A DNA stretch of 64,000 nt, from positions 1-64,000 of the forward strand of contig NZ_JALIRP010000014.1 of the NCBI RefSeq assembly GCF_022898935.1. Reading direction: 5' to 3'. Positions 24,002 to 32,692 of this stretch are shown one piece after another. Each line of letters begins with the position of its first letter. Position 1 is the first letter of the stretch. A program made the position numbers and the translations under genes. The stretch comes from Paenibacillus mangrovi (GTDB taxonomy: Bacteria; Bacillota; Bacilli; Paenibacillales; Paenibacillaceae). The notes below the pieces were generated by a model, which did no database searches, was not told the DNA's origin, and worked only from the letters and a program-made list of their open reading frames with translations.

Positions 24002-25450
24002 ATGGGGGTACTTTACAAGTATTCTAGGCGGTTCCATCGGTTGCAATGGAAATTAACCCTATATTATATTCTCACAACGATTGTTGTCATGCTTCTGCTT
24101 GAAATGATAGTTGTCCTGGGTTACTACCTTTTCGTCAATTATAACACCGATCGAATACTTGCCTTTCAGGTAGGTTCGGTCGCACAAAATGCCGCCATTC
24201 ATTTTAGTGGACCTTTCGTCAACAAAGATAACCTCAATCAAACATTAAAAGACTGGCCTTCGGAGATGGGAACTGAATTTCAGGGGTATTCTGCGGCCTT
24301 CGATCTAGGCGGTCGACCGATTGTAATTACAAGAGAACCGTTTTTTGAAGATAACACAGAGCTGGAAATGCCTGCCGAAGTGAAACAGCATGTACAGACC
24401 GCATTGTCAATGGAACCCTCTATGGTGAAACCGATTACGACATATGTATATAAGGAAAAGAGCGCTGTGTACATTGTGGCTTCGATTGCCAATAAAACTG
24501 CGGTTAGGGGGGCGTTAGTGGTTAAAGCGGAGCAGGTACGTCTCTCTTCACAAAATTTAAGGAATTTTATGCCCAATGTGTTTTCTTTTTTTGGTATCAG
24601 TCTTATAGGTTTCATTATTGGGGCGGCGATTGTCGGCCTCACTTTTGGAATTGTTACTTCGCGAAGTCTGGTGCGCCGGATTCAAAGAATATTGACCTCC
24701 ACGAATCGATGGAGCCACGGGGATTTCACCGTATCCATAAACGATCCGTCCGGCGATGAATTGGGGCAGTTGGTTCATAGGCTTAACCAAATGGCAAAGC
24801 AACTAAAGCAATTACTCTGGACACGGCACGATTTGGCGACAATGGAAGAGCGTAATCGCCTGGCCCGGGAACTTCACGATAGCATCAAGCAGCAGATGTT
24901 TGCGGTCTCTATCTGGGTCAATACCGGAAAGTCCTTGATCGGACAGGATGAGGAGGCAGCAAGGTCGAATTTGACAGAGGTAGAGCATTTGATTAGTCAA
25001 ATGCAGAGAGAGCTGAACGCGCTTATACTGGAATTACGCCCTATAGCTTTGGAAGGGAAGCATCTGTCTCGTGCACTAGAAGATTATGTGCGTGCCTGGC
25101 AGGGGCAGACCGGAATTTTCGTAAATTTAGAAGCAAGAGGAGACCAGTTGGTGTCTCCCGTCATTGAAGAAGCCTTCTTTCGAATTGCGCAGGAGGCATT
25201 GTCAAATGCTGCCCGGCACAGCCGGGCAGATACAGTCAAACTTCGTCTGGAATGCGGCGATCCTGTGACGCTAACGATTAGCGATAATGGTAGCGGTTTT
25301 GATGTTAAGGACGCAGGTCATGGCGTCGGACTCTCCTCTATGCGCGAGCGTGTACTCACGTTGGGCGGACAGCTCGATATCTGGAGTGAGAAGGGAAAAG
25401 GCACGACAGTAACGGCCCGCTGTTTCCAGAAAGAGTCAAGAGAGAAATAG
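24002..25450 (+). CDS. NarL-type sensor histidine kinase
   Basis: A 482-residue membrane sensor. Helix 1 at about residues 20-42 and helix 2 at about 197-220 bracket an extracytoplasmic sensing domain. A HAMP-type linker follows, then the HisKA_3 dimerisation box (EERNRLARELHDSIKQQMFA, phospho-His in ELHD) near residue 290. The HATPase domain has N-box EALSNAARHSRA and G-box SDNGSGFD and GVGLSSMRERV. It phosphorylates the response regulator encoded 46 bp downstream. The signal is unknown. The ATG is preceded by GGAAGGAATGGGG. Confidence 0.9.
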   Translation: MGVLYKYSRRFHRLQWKLTLYYILTTIVVMLLLEMIVVLGYYLFVNYNTDRILAFQVGSVAQNAAIHFSGPFVNKDNLNQTLKDWPSEMGTEFQGYSAAFDLGGRPIVITREPFFEDNTELEMPAEVKQHVQTALSMEPSMVKPITTYVYKEKSAVYIVASIANKTAVRGALVVKAEQVRLSSQNLRNFMPNVFSFFGISLIGFIIGAAIVGLTFGIVTSRSLVRRIQRILTSTNRWSHGDFTVSINDPSGDELGQLVHRLNQMAKQLKQLLWTRHDLATMEERNRLARELHDSIKQQMFAVSIWVNTGKSLIGQDEEAARSNLTEVEHLISQMQRELNALILELRPIALEGKHLSRALEDYVRAWQGQTGIFVNLEARGDQLVSPVIEEAFFRIAQEALSNAARHSRADTVKLRLECGDPVTLTISDNGSGFDVKDAGHGVGLSSMRERVLTLGGQLDIWSEKGKGTTVTARCFQKESREK

Positions 25451-25496
25451 GTTGAAATGAACAAAAGTTAGTAGTCTTTGTAAAGGAGTGGACAGG

Positions 25497-26156
25497 ATGG
25501 TAAAGATGGAGCCGATCACGATTTTGATTGTCGATGATCATGCGATTGTAAGACATGGCTTGTGTGCGTTATTCAAAATTCAACCGGATTGTCTGGTGAT
25601 CGGCGAAGCCGATTCGGGAGAGACTGCTGTGCGATTGGCTGCGGAGCTTGTGCCCGATGTTGTGCTTATGGATTTGTTGATGCCCGGTATCGATGGTGTA
25701 GAGACAACGAAGCGCGTGAAACAAGTCAGTCCGCGATCGCAAGTGATCGTGCTGACTTCGTTTCATGAGGATCAGCACATCTTTCCGGCTATGCGTGCCG
25801 GAGCGCTTTCCTATGTGCTCAAAGATATCGACCCCGGCCAATTGGTTGAGACGGTGCGCAGGGCCGTACATGGTGAATCAATGATTCATCCGCGTGTAGC
25901 TGCGCGCGTTGTCCAGGAGATTCGAGTCACGAAACGGGCGGATTTCAACCCGTTCGCCGAGTTGAGCGAACGCGAACTCGAAGTGCTGCGTCTTATTGCT
26001 GGCGGACTTTCGAATGCCGAGATTGCCGCGCAATTAATCATCAGCGAAAAGACAGTTAAAGGCCACGTTAGCAATATACTAAGCAAGCTGCATATGCTGG
26101 ACCGTACCAAAGCGGCCGTTTTTGCTTGGGAAAAGGGGCTTATGCGGCCGGATTAA
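25497..26156 (+). CDS. NarL/LuxR-family response regulator
   Basis: A 219-residue regulator. The receiver domain has acidic pocket VDDH, phospho-Asp in VVLMDLLMPGIDG (about residue 56) and Lys in YVLKDI. A C-terminal LuxR-type helix-turn-helix follows (LSERELEVLRLIAGGLSN, EKTVKGHVSNILSKL). Start ATG 25497 is fixed by AAAGGAG. It forms a classic pair with the upstream kinase. The GC-rich membrane protein gene begins 290 bp later and may be a target, but no site is evident. Confidence 0.9.
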   Translation: MVKMEPITILIVDDHAIVRHGLCALFKIQPDCLVIGEADSGETAVRLAAELVPDVVLMDLLMPGIDGVETTKRVKQVSPRSQVIVLTSFHEDQHIFPAMRAGALSYVLKDIDPGQLVETVRRAVHGESMIHPRVAARVVQEIRVTKRADFNPFAELSERELEVLRLIAGGLSNAEIAAQLIISEKTVKGHVSNILSKLHMLDRTKAAVFAWEKGLMRPD

Positions 26157-26445
26157 TTAAAAAACGACCGTCCTTTTCCTGTCTTCATAATCCTCAATTG
26201 CTCCCTATGGTTTTGTCCAAAGTTCTGTTACAAACTAATAGCCCCCTTTCATATATACGGTATAACATGCATTCTGCACCCTCTAATATCTCTAACTTCG
26301 CATTTGTCATATTCGTTCCTGCACATAAACAGTTCTCTGGATGTAGGTTTGAACAGACCAGCAGTCGCGTTGCAAACCAATTGTTCTGTTGTAACATCAA
26401 GAAGACGACATGGTGAACCATTTCTTGAGGAAACGAGGAAGATAA

Positions 26446-27444
26446 ATGCAAAGATTAAACCAGTTTCAACTATTAAAACGCAATAAAGATAACCGAACGG
26501 AAGCTGAGAGGTCGGCCTCACGATTGATGAAGATGCGTATAGTCTGCGGTTATGGCGCCGCCATAGCGGTTACGCCGTATCTACTCATCAAAATTGCTTG
26601 GTCTTTTGGTCTCTTCATTCCGACCGAGCAAATGGGCGACACCAGCTGGCGCATGATCAACGCGTCAACCGCGGTTCTCGCTGCGGTCGGCATCCTGCTG
26701 GCGATGGCGTTCTGCAGGCCGTGGGGTGAGCGGCTGCCCGCGTGGCTGGTGTCCCTGCCCGTGTGGGTGGGCACCGGTCTGCTCGTTCCAATGCTGTTGC
26801 TGGCGCCGGTGCTCGGCCCGGCCGCCATGACCCTGGACAAGGAGGCAGGTGCCGCCGAATTCTGGGCATACGAGCAGATCTTCGTCATGGTCTCACTGGT
26901 CGGGATCGGCATCTGTCTGCCGCTCGCCCTCGCAGGGTACGCCAAGGCGCGGTGGCCGGAGGCGCTTGGCGGTCCGACCGACTACGAGGAGCTGCCTGGA
27001 CATACCCGGCAGCTGCAGAACACTCTGGCTAGAATCGTCGCGGCCGGCTGCATCCTGCTTGGCATCATCAAGGTGTTCTGGGCGGCGGGCGGCACCTTCG
27101 GCATCGTCCCGGACATGCTGAATGACCGCGATGTGTGGTGGCACCTGCTGACGTTGAGTACCGGCGTTTGGGCATTCGTGGGGGCGTGGGGCCTGCTGGT
27201 GCTGACCTCCCGCCGCGGGTCTCGGAGGTTCCTACCCCCCATGGCGGCGGCCTGGATCTCGTCGGGAATGCTGTTCTCCTATAACCTCTTTTCCGCTATT
27301 CGCCCCGATTCGCAGTACTCCCCGGAGTTCCCGCTTGCACGAGTCTTGACCACAGAGGTCGGCATTGTCTTGGGCGTGATGATGGGGATGATCATCTTGC
27401 TGGTGCTACATGACCGCCGGCGAGCCCTGCGCGGCGAATCCTGA
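26446..27444 (+). CDS. GC-rich polytopic membrane protein, probably transferred
   Basis: A 332-residue membrane protein with about eight predicted helices (for example AAVGILLAMAF, GTGLLVPMLLLAPVLGPAA, VSLVGIGICLPLALAGYA, VGIVLGVMMGMIILLVLHD). No named family recognised. From about 26640 to 27440 the DNA is strikingly GC-rich with G/C third positions, whereas the first 190 bases and all neighbours are not. This looks like actinobacterial coding style. Gene start ATG 26446 is preceded by GAGGAAG. The two-component system lies upstream and a two-armed element follows 45 bp after the stop. Confidence 0.75.
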   Translation: MQRLNQFQLLKRNKDNRTEAERSASRLMKMRIVCGYGAAIAVTPYLLIKIAWSFGLFIPTEQMGDTSWRMINASTAVLAAVGILLAMAFCRPWGERLPAWLVSLPVWVGTGLLVPMLLLAPVLGPAAMTLDKEAGAAEFWAYEQIFVMVSLVGIGICLPLALAGYAKARWPEALGGPTDYEELPGHTRQLQNTLARIVAAGCILLGIIKVFWAAGGTFGIVPDMLNDRDVWWHLLTLSTGVWAFVGAWGLLVLTSRRGSRRFLPPMAAAWISSGMLFSYNLFSAIRPDSQYSPEFPLARVLTTEVGIVLGVMMGMIILLVLHDRRRALRGES

Positions 27445-27489
27445 GAATCAGCTATGACCTGACGGGCTTGTACAAGTGGCACACTCAAT

Positions 27490-27573
27490 GTGCTAACGGT
27501 ACCGATAGCTCAATATAAACGAGGGCAGCCATTGGCTACCTTTTCTGTACTAACGGGCAGATTAGTTTAAACT
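27490..27573 (+). repeat. Two-armed intergenic element, both arms
   Basis: Left arm GTGCTAACGGTACCGATAGCTCAATA at 27490-27515. The hairpin GGGCAGCCATTGGCTACC is followed by TTTTC. Right arm TACTAACGGGCAGATTAGTTTAA at 27548-27570. It follows the GC-rich gene. Confidence 0.9.
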
Positions 27574-27667
27574 CATCATTTTGGATTAACTTCGGAAGTT
27601 CCTAACGAATTCGAGGGGTAATGTAGATAGACAAGCGGGGACTAGTCAGAAATTTGACATAATCAAA

Positions 27668-27699
27668 AGAAACGGTCGACTTTTCAGTCGACCGTTTTA
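27668..27699. terminator. Bidirectional terminator
   Basis: AAACGGTCGAC and GTCGACCGTTT form a perfect 11-bp stem with a TTTTCA loop. T-rich sequence follows on the minus strand, where the gene ending at 27704 needs it. Confidence 0.8.
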
Positions 27700-27703
27700 C
27701 CTC

Positions 27704-29254
27704 TTATTTATTTGCTCCGTTTAAGACACTAAGCGAATCATTAAGTGCAGTTTTGCACTTGCTGGCATCAGGGCTTCCCGAACGAACGGCTGATAATACC
27801 ACGTCAATTGTTCCGTCAATTTGGACCCATGTTTTGCTATCCATTTTCCGAAGCTTAGGCTCAGATGTGTCCCATTGATGTTCCAAATTGTCAGCGCCTT
27901 TTTTGGCTGAAGCAAAGTCATTTGAATTTACATTGTTTAGCATGTCATTTTCAATGTTAACGAAATCTGTTAATTGTCCAGCCAGTTTATTTTGTGAAGC
28001 ATTCCCACCGGATGTAGTAGTTTGAGATGAATCACTTTGCGATGCTGATTTATTTGCTCCATTTAAGGTGCTAAGCGAGTCGTTAAGTGCAGTTTTGCAT
28101 TGGTTAGCATCAGGGCTTCCTGAACGAACTGCTGATAATACAACGTCAATCGTTCCATCAATTTGGACCCATGTTGTGCTATCAATTTTCCGAAGCTTAG
28201 GCTCAGCTGTATCCCACTGATGTTCTAAATTGTCAGCGCCTTTTTTAGCTGTAGCAAAGTCTTTTGAGTTTACAGCGTTTAGCATATCATTTTCAATATT
28301 AATGAAATCTGTTAATTGTCCAGATAATGTAGCAGCTTGAGTAGAACCGGCTTGCGATGCAATATTATTGCTTAACCCAACATAACCGCCTATCACAACA
28401 GCTAAGAAAATACACAGTACCACAATGGTTTGTGTCAAAACATTTTTCTTGCTTCTATTTGATTGGTTTGTTTCTACTGGTTCACTTTTTGGATTTGTAT
28501 CAATTTTTGTAATAGCGAGGAAAACGATGATCGCTAATATAGCGATAAGGAAAATTACACTCGTAACTGTTGTCCCCAATCCTAACCCGCCATTAGCATT
28601 TGGTTGAGATAGAAAATCTCCTAATGATGCTCCAAGTGGACGAGTAAGAATATACGCAATCCAAAATGCTAATACCCCATCAAGGTTCAGGAATTTATAC
28701 GCCAAGTATACACAAGCTATGATAATAATGACTGTTATTCCTGTGCGAAGATAACCAAGACCGAGTTGTTCGGAAAATAAATCGCCGACTGCTGTTCCAA
28801 GTGCAAATGTGAAAAGAATGGTCAGCCAATAGAAAACTTCTCTTTTTCTTGTATAAATCGAGTGGATCGAGAGTGTTCTTTCACTGAGATACCAAAAAAG
28901 AAAAGTTAATCCTAACAGCACGGAGAAAAATATTGTACTCGTCTCAAGAGGTACTCCGATATTGTCTGTCAAATTATCCGTTACGAGCGTACCAAATACG
29001 CTAATAAGCACAACCGTTAGCCAATAAATACTTGGCACATATTTAGTTGCTCTGAATTGAAAAAACAATACAATGAAAAACGCTATTCCCATGATTACTG
29101 TCGTGGCCGTTAAACCTAATCCGAGATTGAAATTGATGAAGTCGGCAAATGTTTCACCGACAGTGGTGCATAAAATCTTAATGATCCAGAAGAAAATCGT
29201 AACTTCAGGTACTTTGCTAAGTATTATTTTCAATTTATTTTCGTTCACTTCCAT
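27704..29254 (-). CDS. COG4705-like membrane protein with two tandem C-terminal repeats
   Basis: A 516-residue protein. The N-terminal 245 residues hold about eight helices in a fourfold repeat of the COG4705 type, each with a motif like CTTVGETFADF, GTLVTDNLTDN, GTAVGDLFSEQ, RPLGASLGDFLSQ. A further helix near residue 280 anchors an extracytoplasmic tail. The tail carries two 91-residue copies with about 85-90 percent identity (GQLTDF.NIENDMLN to CKTALNDSLS.LNGANK), joined by a Ser/Thr/Gly linker. The repeat helices resemble small helical-bundle adhesin or lipoprotein domains. ATG 29254 is supported by GAGAGGAAG. Function unknown; the repeat is a recent duplication. Confidence 0.75.
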   Translation of the reverse strand: MEVNENKLKIILSKVPEVTIFFWIIKILCTTVGETFADFINFNLGLGLTATTVIMGIAFFIVLFFQFRATKYVPSIYWLTVVLISVFGTLVTDNLTDNIGVPLETSTIFFSVLLGLTFLFWYLSERTLSIHSIYTRKREVFYWLTILFTFALGTAVGDLFSEQLGLGYLRTGITVIIIIACVYLAYKFLNLDGVLAFWIAYILTRPLGASLGDFLSQPNANGGLGLGTTVTSVIFLIAILAIIVFLAITKIDTNPKSEPVETNQSNRSKKNVLTQTIVVLCIFLAVVIGGYVGLSNNIASQAGSTQAATLSGQLTDFINIENDMLNAVNSKDFATAKKGADNLEHQWDTAEPKLRKIDSTTWVQIDGTIDVVLSAVRSGSPDANQCKTALNDSLSTLNGANKSASQSDSSQTTTSGGNASQNKLAGQLTDFVNIENDMLNNVNSNDFASAKKGADNLEHQWDTSEPKLRKMDSKTWVQIDGTIDVVLSAVRSGSPDASKCKTALNDSLSVLNGANK

Positions 29255-29412
29255 ACTTAACTTCCTCTCTTTGCAGTAGTTTCCCACAACTTTATTTTTG
29301 TTTTTCCCTCAATCTATAAAAGATATCCATTTCTTCAAAACACGTTATAGCGGGAATAAATTAAAAATAATATAGTAAGATTAAAAACACATGAGAAGGA
29401 TAAAAATTACAT

Positions 29413-29476
29413 AAAAAACCTCGAGCCATAGCAGAGTGATATTTTTCAATATCGCTGCGCTAAACTCGAGGTGTTT
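29413..29476 (-). terminator. Terminator of the AraC-family gene
   Basis: ACCTCGAG and CTCGAGGT pair around an inner stem (GATATTGAAAAATATC). The minus strand continues with TTTTTT, right after the gene ending at 29477. Confidence 0.85.
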
Positions 29477-30376
29477 TTAGTTGGAGCTGAATTCTTTTCT
29501 CCATTGCGAAGGAGAGACGCCATTGTACTGTTTGAACAGCTTGGTGAAGTAATTTGGATTGCCCAGTCCGATCTGTTCGGCAATTTCAGTAATGCTGTGA
29601 TCGCTCTCTTTTAGAAGTCGTTCGGCTGCGTGAATACGGTTGAGATTTATATATTCGATAAGCGTCGATCCGGTCGTTTTTTTGAAAATTTTGCAGAAAT
29701 GATATGGATTTAGATTGACGATGGAAGCGGCCTGGGATACGGTAATGGTTTCAGTGTAATGATCATCGATGTAGAGCAGCAGCTTTTTGAAACGCTCGGC
29801 ATTACGCGCATGGCCTCGGGAAGTTTTCTCCGTCTGTTGTTTGGGCATAAATTTCCTTGACAGGAGTGTAAGCAAAATGTACATCTGGCTTCTGACGATA
29901 AGCTCATATCCTTGATGCCTAGAAGTAAATTCGTTAATAATTTGTCTTAAGATAGAACGGAAATGGCCATTAGCTGAATCATCATGGCTTATTTTGAACG
30001 GAAAACGCAAGGTTCCGTCTAAATAGGGTGCAATATATAGCGAATGAATAGGATCAGAGGCTATATGTTTAAATAACGAGGCGTTGAACACGATCGCGAT
30101 ATAGTCTAGTGATTCTGCACAGGCGCTGTATCCAACATGCAGTGCGCCGGGCGGAATCATAATGATATCCCCTGGCTCTGCTTCGTAAGGCATGCTATCG
30201 ATATGAAAAACGGCTTGTCCTTGGGTCATAAATATAATTTCTAAGTGTTCGTGCCAGTGCATATGCAGCGCTGGTGCCCCGTGATATGGCGTATTCACAT
30301 GGTTATGAAAAATGTTCATTGGATAAGTGGGATCGTTAAAATAAGTCCTCTCTCTAAGTTCCGGGGGATAGGTCAT
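29477..30376 (-). CDS. AraC-family regulator with cupin sensor
   Basis: A 299-residue regulator. The N-terminal cupin domain (HMHWHEHLEIIFMTQGQ, EAEPGDIIMIPPGALH) is the sugar sensor. Two helix-turn-helices follow near the C-terminus (ITVSQAASIVNLNPYHFC and ITEIAEQIGLGNPNYFTKLF), ending GVSPSQWRKEF. It is divergent from the isomerase/dehydrogenase pair at 30500, which it most likely controls through the 123-bp gap. Start at 30376 (ATG). Confidence 0.9.
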   Translation of the reverse strand: MTYPPELRERTYFNDPTYPMNIFHNHVNTPYHGAPALHMHWHEHLEIIFMTQGQAVFHIDSMPYEAEPGDIIMIPPGALHVGYSACAESLDYIAIVFNASLFKHIASDPIHSLYIAPYLDGTLRFPFKISHDDSANGHFRSILRQIINEFTSRHQGYELIVRSQMYILLTLLSRKFMPKQQTEKTSRGHARNAERFKKLLLYIDDHYTETITVSQAASIVNLNPYHFCKIFKKTTGSTLIEYINLNRIHAAERLLKESDHSITEIAEQIGLGNPNYFTKLFKQYNGVSPSQWRKEFSSN

Positions 30377-30499
30377 TATGCCAACTCCTTATCACAAGAT
30401 ACAACCCAAAAAGCCCAAGATTGTATAGAGATTTTCTAATATAACAGCGATAAAATAGGCTTGTGCTACATAATATACTCAATTTAGGAGTGATTTACA

Positions 30500-31396
30500 A
30501 TGAAAGGTAGCGATCACTTTTTACGAATAGGAACCTTGGTCGCAGGACAGGATGCAGTGCGTATCCTTCCACAAATTTTACCTCACGGTTTTGAATCTAT
30601 TACTCTGACTTTTTGGCAAACGACAGGGGGAATTGAACTTAAGGAACTGGCTAAACAGGTTCGGGAAATCGTCGATGAGCATGGGGTCGTGATATCAGCG
30701 CTGAGCGTATTCGGTAACCCGTTAACGGGAGAAGGCAACAATGCGGACACACTGGCCAGTTGGGAACGCGCCATTAATCATGCTCATTTATTTGGAGCTG
30801 ATATTGTAAGCGGTTTTACGGGGCGGTTGACGGATCAGCCTATAGATGAATCTTTGCCGCGTTTCAAGGAAGTGTTCGGAGAATTAAGCAAACGCGCTGC
30901 AGATCGCGGTGTACGCATCGCTTTTGAGAACTGCGATATGGGCGGCAATTGGTGGAAGGGAGACTGGAATATTGCGCATAACCCAAGGGCGTGGGAGATG
31001 ATGTTCAACACCATCCCGGCTGACAATATCGGGCTGGAGTGGGAGCCTTGCCATCAGATGGTCAGTCTGATTGACCCAATTCCGCAGCTTCGCAAATGGG
31101 TGAGCAAAGTATTTCATGTACATGGAAAGGATGCGACGATCGCCTGGGATATTATCAAAGAGCATGGGATTCACGGCCCTAAGGAATTTGTGTGGCACCG
31201 TACACCTGGATTCGGAGATACCAATTGGACTGACGTCATTTCGATTCTGCGTCAGGCAGGTTATCAGGGAACAATAGATATCGAAGGCTGGCATGATCCA
31301 GTGTATCGCGATGAGCTTGAAATGACGGGACAGGTGCATGCCCTTACATTTTTGAAACAATGCCGCGGCGGTTCATTTGTGCCGAATCCGGTATAG
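30500..31396 (+). CDS. Sugar phosphate isomerase/epimerase (xylose-isomerase-like TIM barrel)
   Basis: A 298-residue enzyme of the AP-endonuclease-2/xylose-isomerase-like superfamily. Metal-binding carboxylates and His fall where expected: FENCDMG, LEWEPCHQM, VHGKDA, DIEGWHDP. There is no signal peptide. A good AGGAGTG precedes the ATG. It pairs with a Gfo/Idh/MocA dehydrogenase 17 bp downstream, a combination seen in catabolism of inositol and unusual sugars. The exact substrate is unknown. Confidence 0.85.
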   Translation: MKGSDHFLRIGTLVAGQDAVRILPQILPHGFESITLTFWQTTGGIELKELAKQVREIVDEHGVVISALSVFGNPLTGEGNNADTLASWERAINHAHLFGADIVSGFTGRLTDQPIDESLPRFKEVFGELSKRAADRGVRIAFENCDMGGNWWKGDWNIAHNPRAWEMMFNTIPADNIGLEWEPCHQMVSLIDPIPQLRKWVSKVFHVHGKDATIAWDIIKEHGIHGPKEFVWHRTPGFGDTNWTDVISILRQAGYQGTIDIEGWHDPVYRDELEMTGQVHALTFLKQCRGGSFVPNPV

Positions 31397-31413
31397 AAGG
31401 AGGAGTTCATAGC

Positions 31414-32439
31414 ATGACGGAACAAAAGCATCGGATTATCGTCGCCGGCTGTGGAGCAATGTCGCATATATGGATTCAAACGGTGTTGAAACGGGAGGAT
31501 ACTGACATTGTTGCTCTGGTCGACGTGTATCCAGAGAACGCACGAAAAATTAAGAATGAGTATTCCCTGCAATGTGAGATATACACGGAACTAGAACCGG
31601 CTATTATGGACACGAATGCCAGTCTAGTAATTGATGTTACGATTCCGGATAGTCATTTTGATATTAGCACCACTGCGATGAGGAATGGCTGTAATGTATT
31701 TGGCGAGAAGCCAATGGCAGCCAATTTGGAGCAAGCTAAGGAGATCATCCAAGTGTCCGAAGTAACGGGCAAAACGTTATCTGTTATGCAGAATCGGCGC
31801 TATGATGCCAATATTCGCGCGTTAATGGAGATGATCCAATCCGGAATCATCGGTAAGCCGGGTATGGTTAACGCTGATTTCTTTCTGGGGCCCCATTTCG
31901 GCGGGTTCAGGGATATGATGGACAGCCCGTTAATTCTTGATATGGCGATTCACACCTTCGATCAGGCCAGGTTTATTCTGAGAGCTGATCCGGTATCGGT
32001 ATACTGCCATGAGTTTAATCCCCCAGGATCTTGGTATCATGGGAATGCTGCCGCAATTTGCATCTACGAAATGTCGGATGGATCCGTCTTCTGCTATCGG
32101 GGCTCCTGGTGCGCCGAAGGTGCGTCCACCTCATGGGAGTCGGACTGGCGGATTACGGGAGAGAAAGGGACGGCGATTTGGGATGGCGTGGGAGCACCTT
32201 ATGCGGAGATTGTTGGTCCCAAGGAGAATGCGGGTGAATTTCAGCGTGAGATTGTCCGAATCGAAACCCCATTAACGTGGACGGGACAGCTTGGGCATCC
32301 AGGCTGCATAGATGAGATGTTCCTGGCTCTAGCTCAAGGGCGGCCTGCGGAAACGGATTGCCGTGATAACATCCATAGCATGGAAATGGTGATGGGTGCG
32401 ATTGATAGTGCACGAAGCGGGAAGAAAGTATTTTTCTAA
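31414..32439 (+). CDS. Gfo/Idh/MocA-family oxidoreductase
   Basis: A 341-residue NAD(P)-dependent sugar dehydrogenase. The Rossmann domain begins RIIVAGCGAMSH. The family signature EKPMA is at about residue 96 (catalytic Lys), and the C-terminal domain has DMAIHTFDQARF with the catalytic Asp/His. ATG 31414 is fixed by AAGGAGGAG. It probably oxidises or dehydrates the product of the upstream isomerase. A strong terminator follows. Confidence 0.9.
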   Translation: MTEQKHRIIVAGCGAMSHIWIQTVLKREDTDIVALVDVYPENARKIKNEYSLQCEIYTELEPAIMDTNASLVIDVTIPDSHFDISTTAMRNGCNVFGEKPMAANLEQAKEIIQVSEVTGKTLSVMQNRRYDANIRALMEMIQSGIIGKPGMVNADFFLGPHFGGFRDMMDSPLILDMAIHTFDQARFILRADPVSVYCHEFNPPGSWYHGNAAAICIYEMSDGSVFCYRGSWCAEGASTSWESDWRITGEKGTAIWDGVGAPYAEIVGPKENAGEFQREIVRIETPLTWTGQLGHPGCIDEMFLALAQGRPAETDCRDNIHSMEMVMGAIDSARSGKKVFF

Positions 32440-32472
32440 TTTGAATAGAAAATCAGCTGCAGGAACAAAAAG

Positions 32473-32499
32473 AAGAACCGGCATTAACTGCCGGTTCTT
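32473..32499 (+). terminator. Rho-independent terminator after the dehydrogenase
   Basis: AAGAACCGGCA, loop TTAAC, TGCCGGTTCTT. Perfect 11-bp stem; the T-run is short. Confidence 0.8.
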
Positions 32500-32692
32500 A
32501 CTTATATATGTATATAATTGCAATTGCATGCAAAGAAGGACTGTGATAAAATTAAAGAACTATTGTCAATATATTTTAAAACGTAATTATCCTATCTTAC
32601 CTACATTATTATCTTATCACATGGGTTTACCGTTTGTCAAATGTTATTTTGGTTTCCCTTACTCAATAACTAAAAGGAGAGTGTTCCGAACG

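Noticed and set aside
26742..27242. Overlapping long frames in other phases within the GC-rich gene
   Set aside because: GC-rich DNA has few stops in all frames; only the 26446-27444 frame gives a coherent membrane protein.
31740..31790. Element-arm-like AAGTAACGGGCAAAACG in the dehydrogenase gene
   Set aside because: It lies in a conserved coding segment (EVTGKT) and lacks the rest of the arm, hairpin and second arm.
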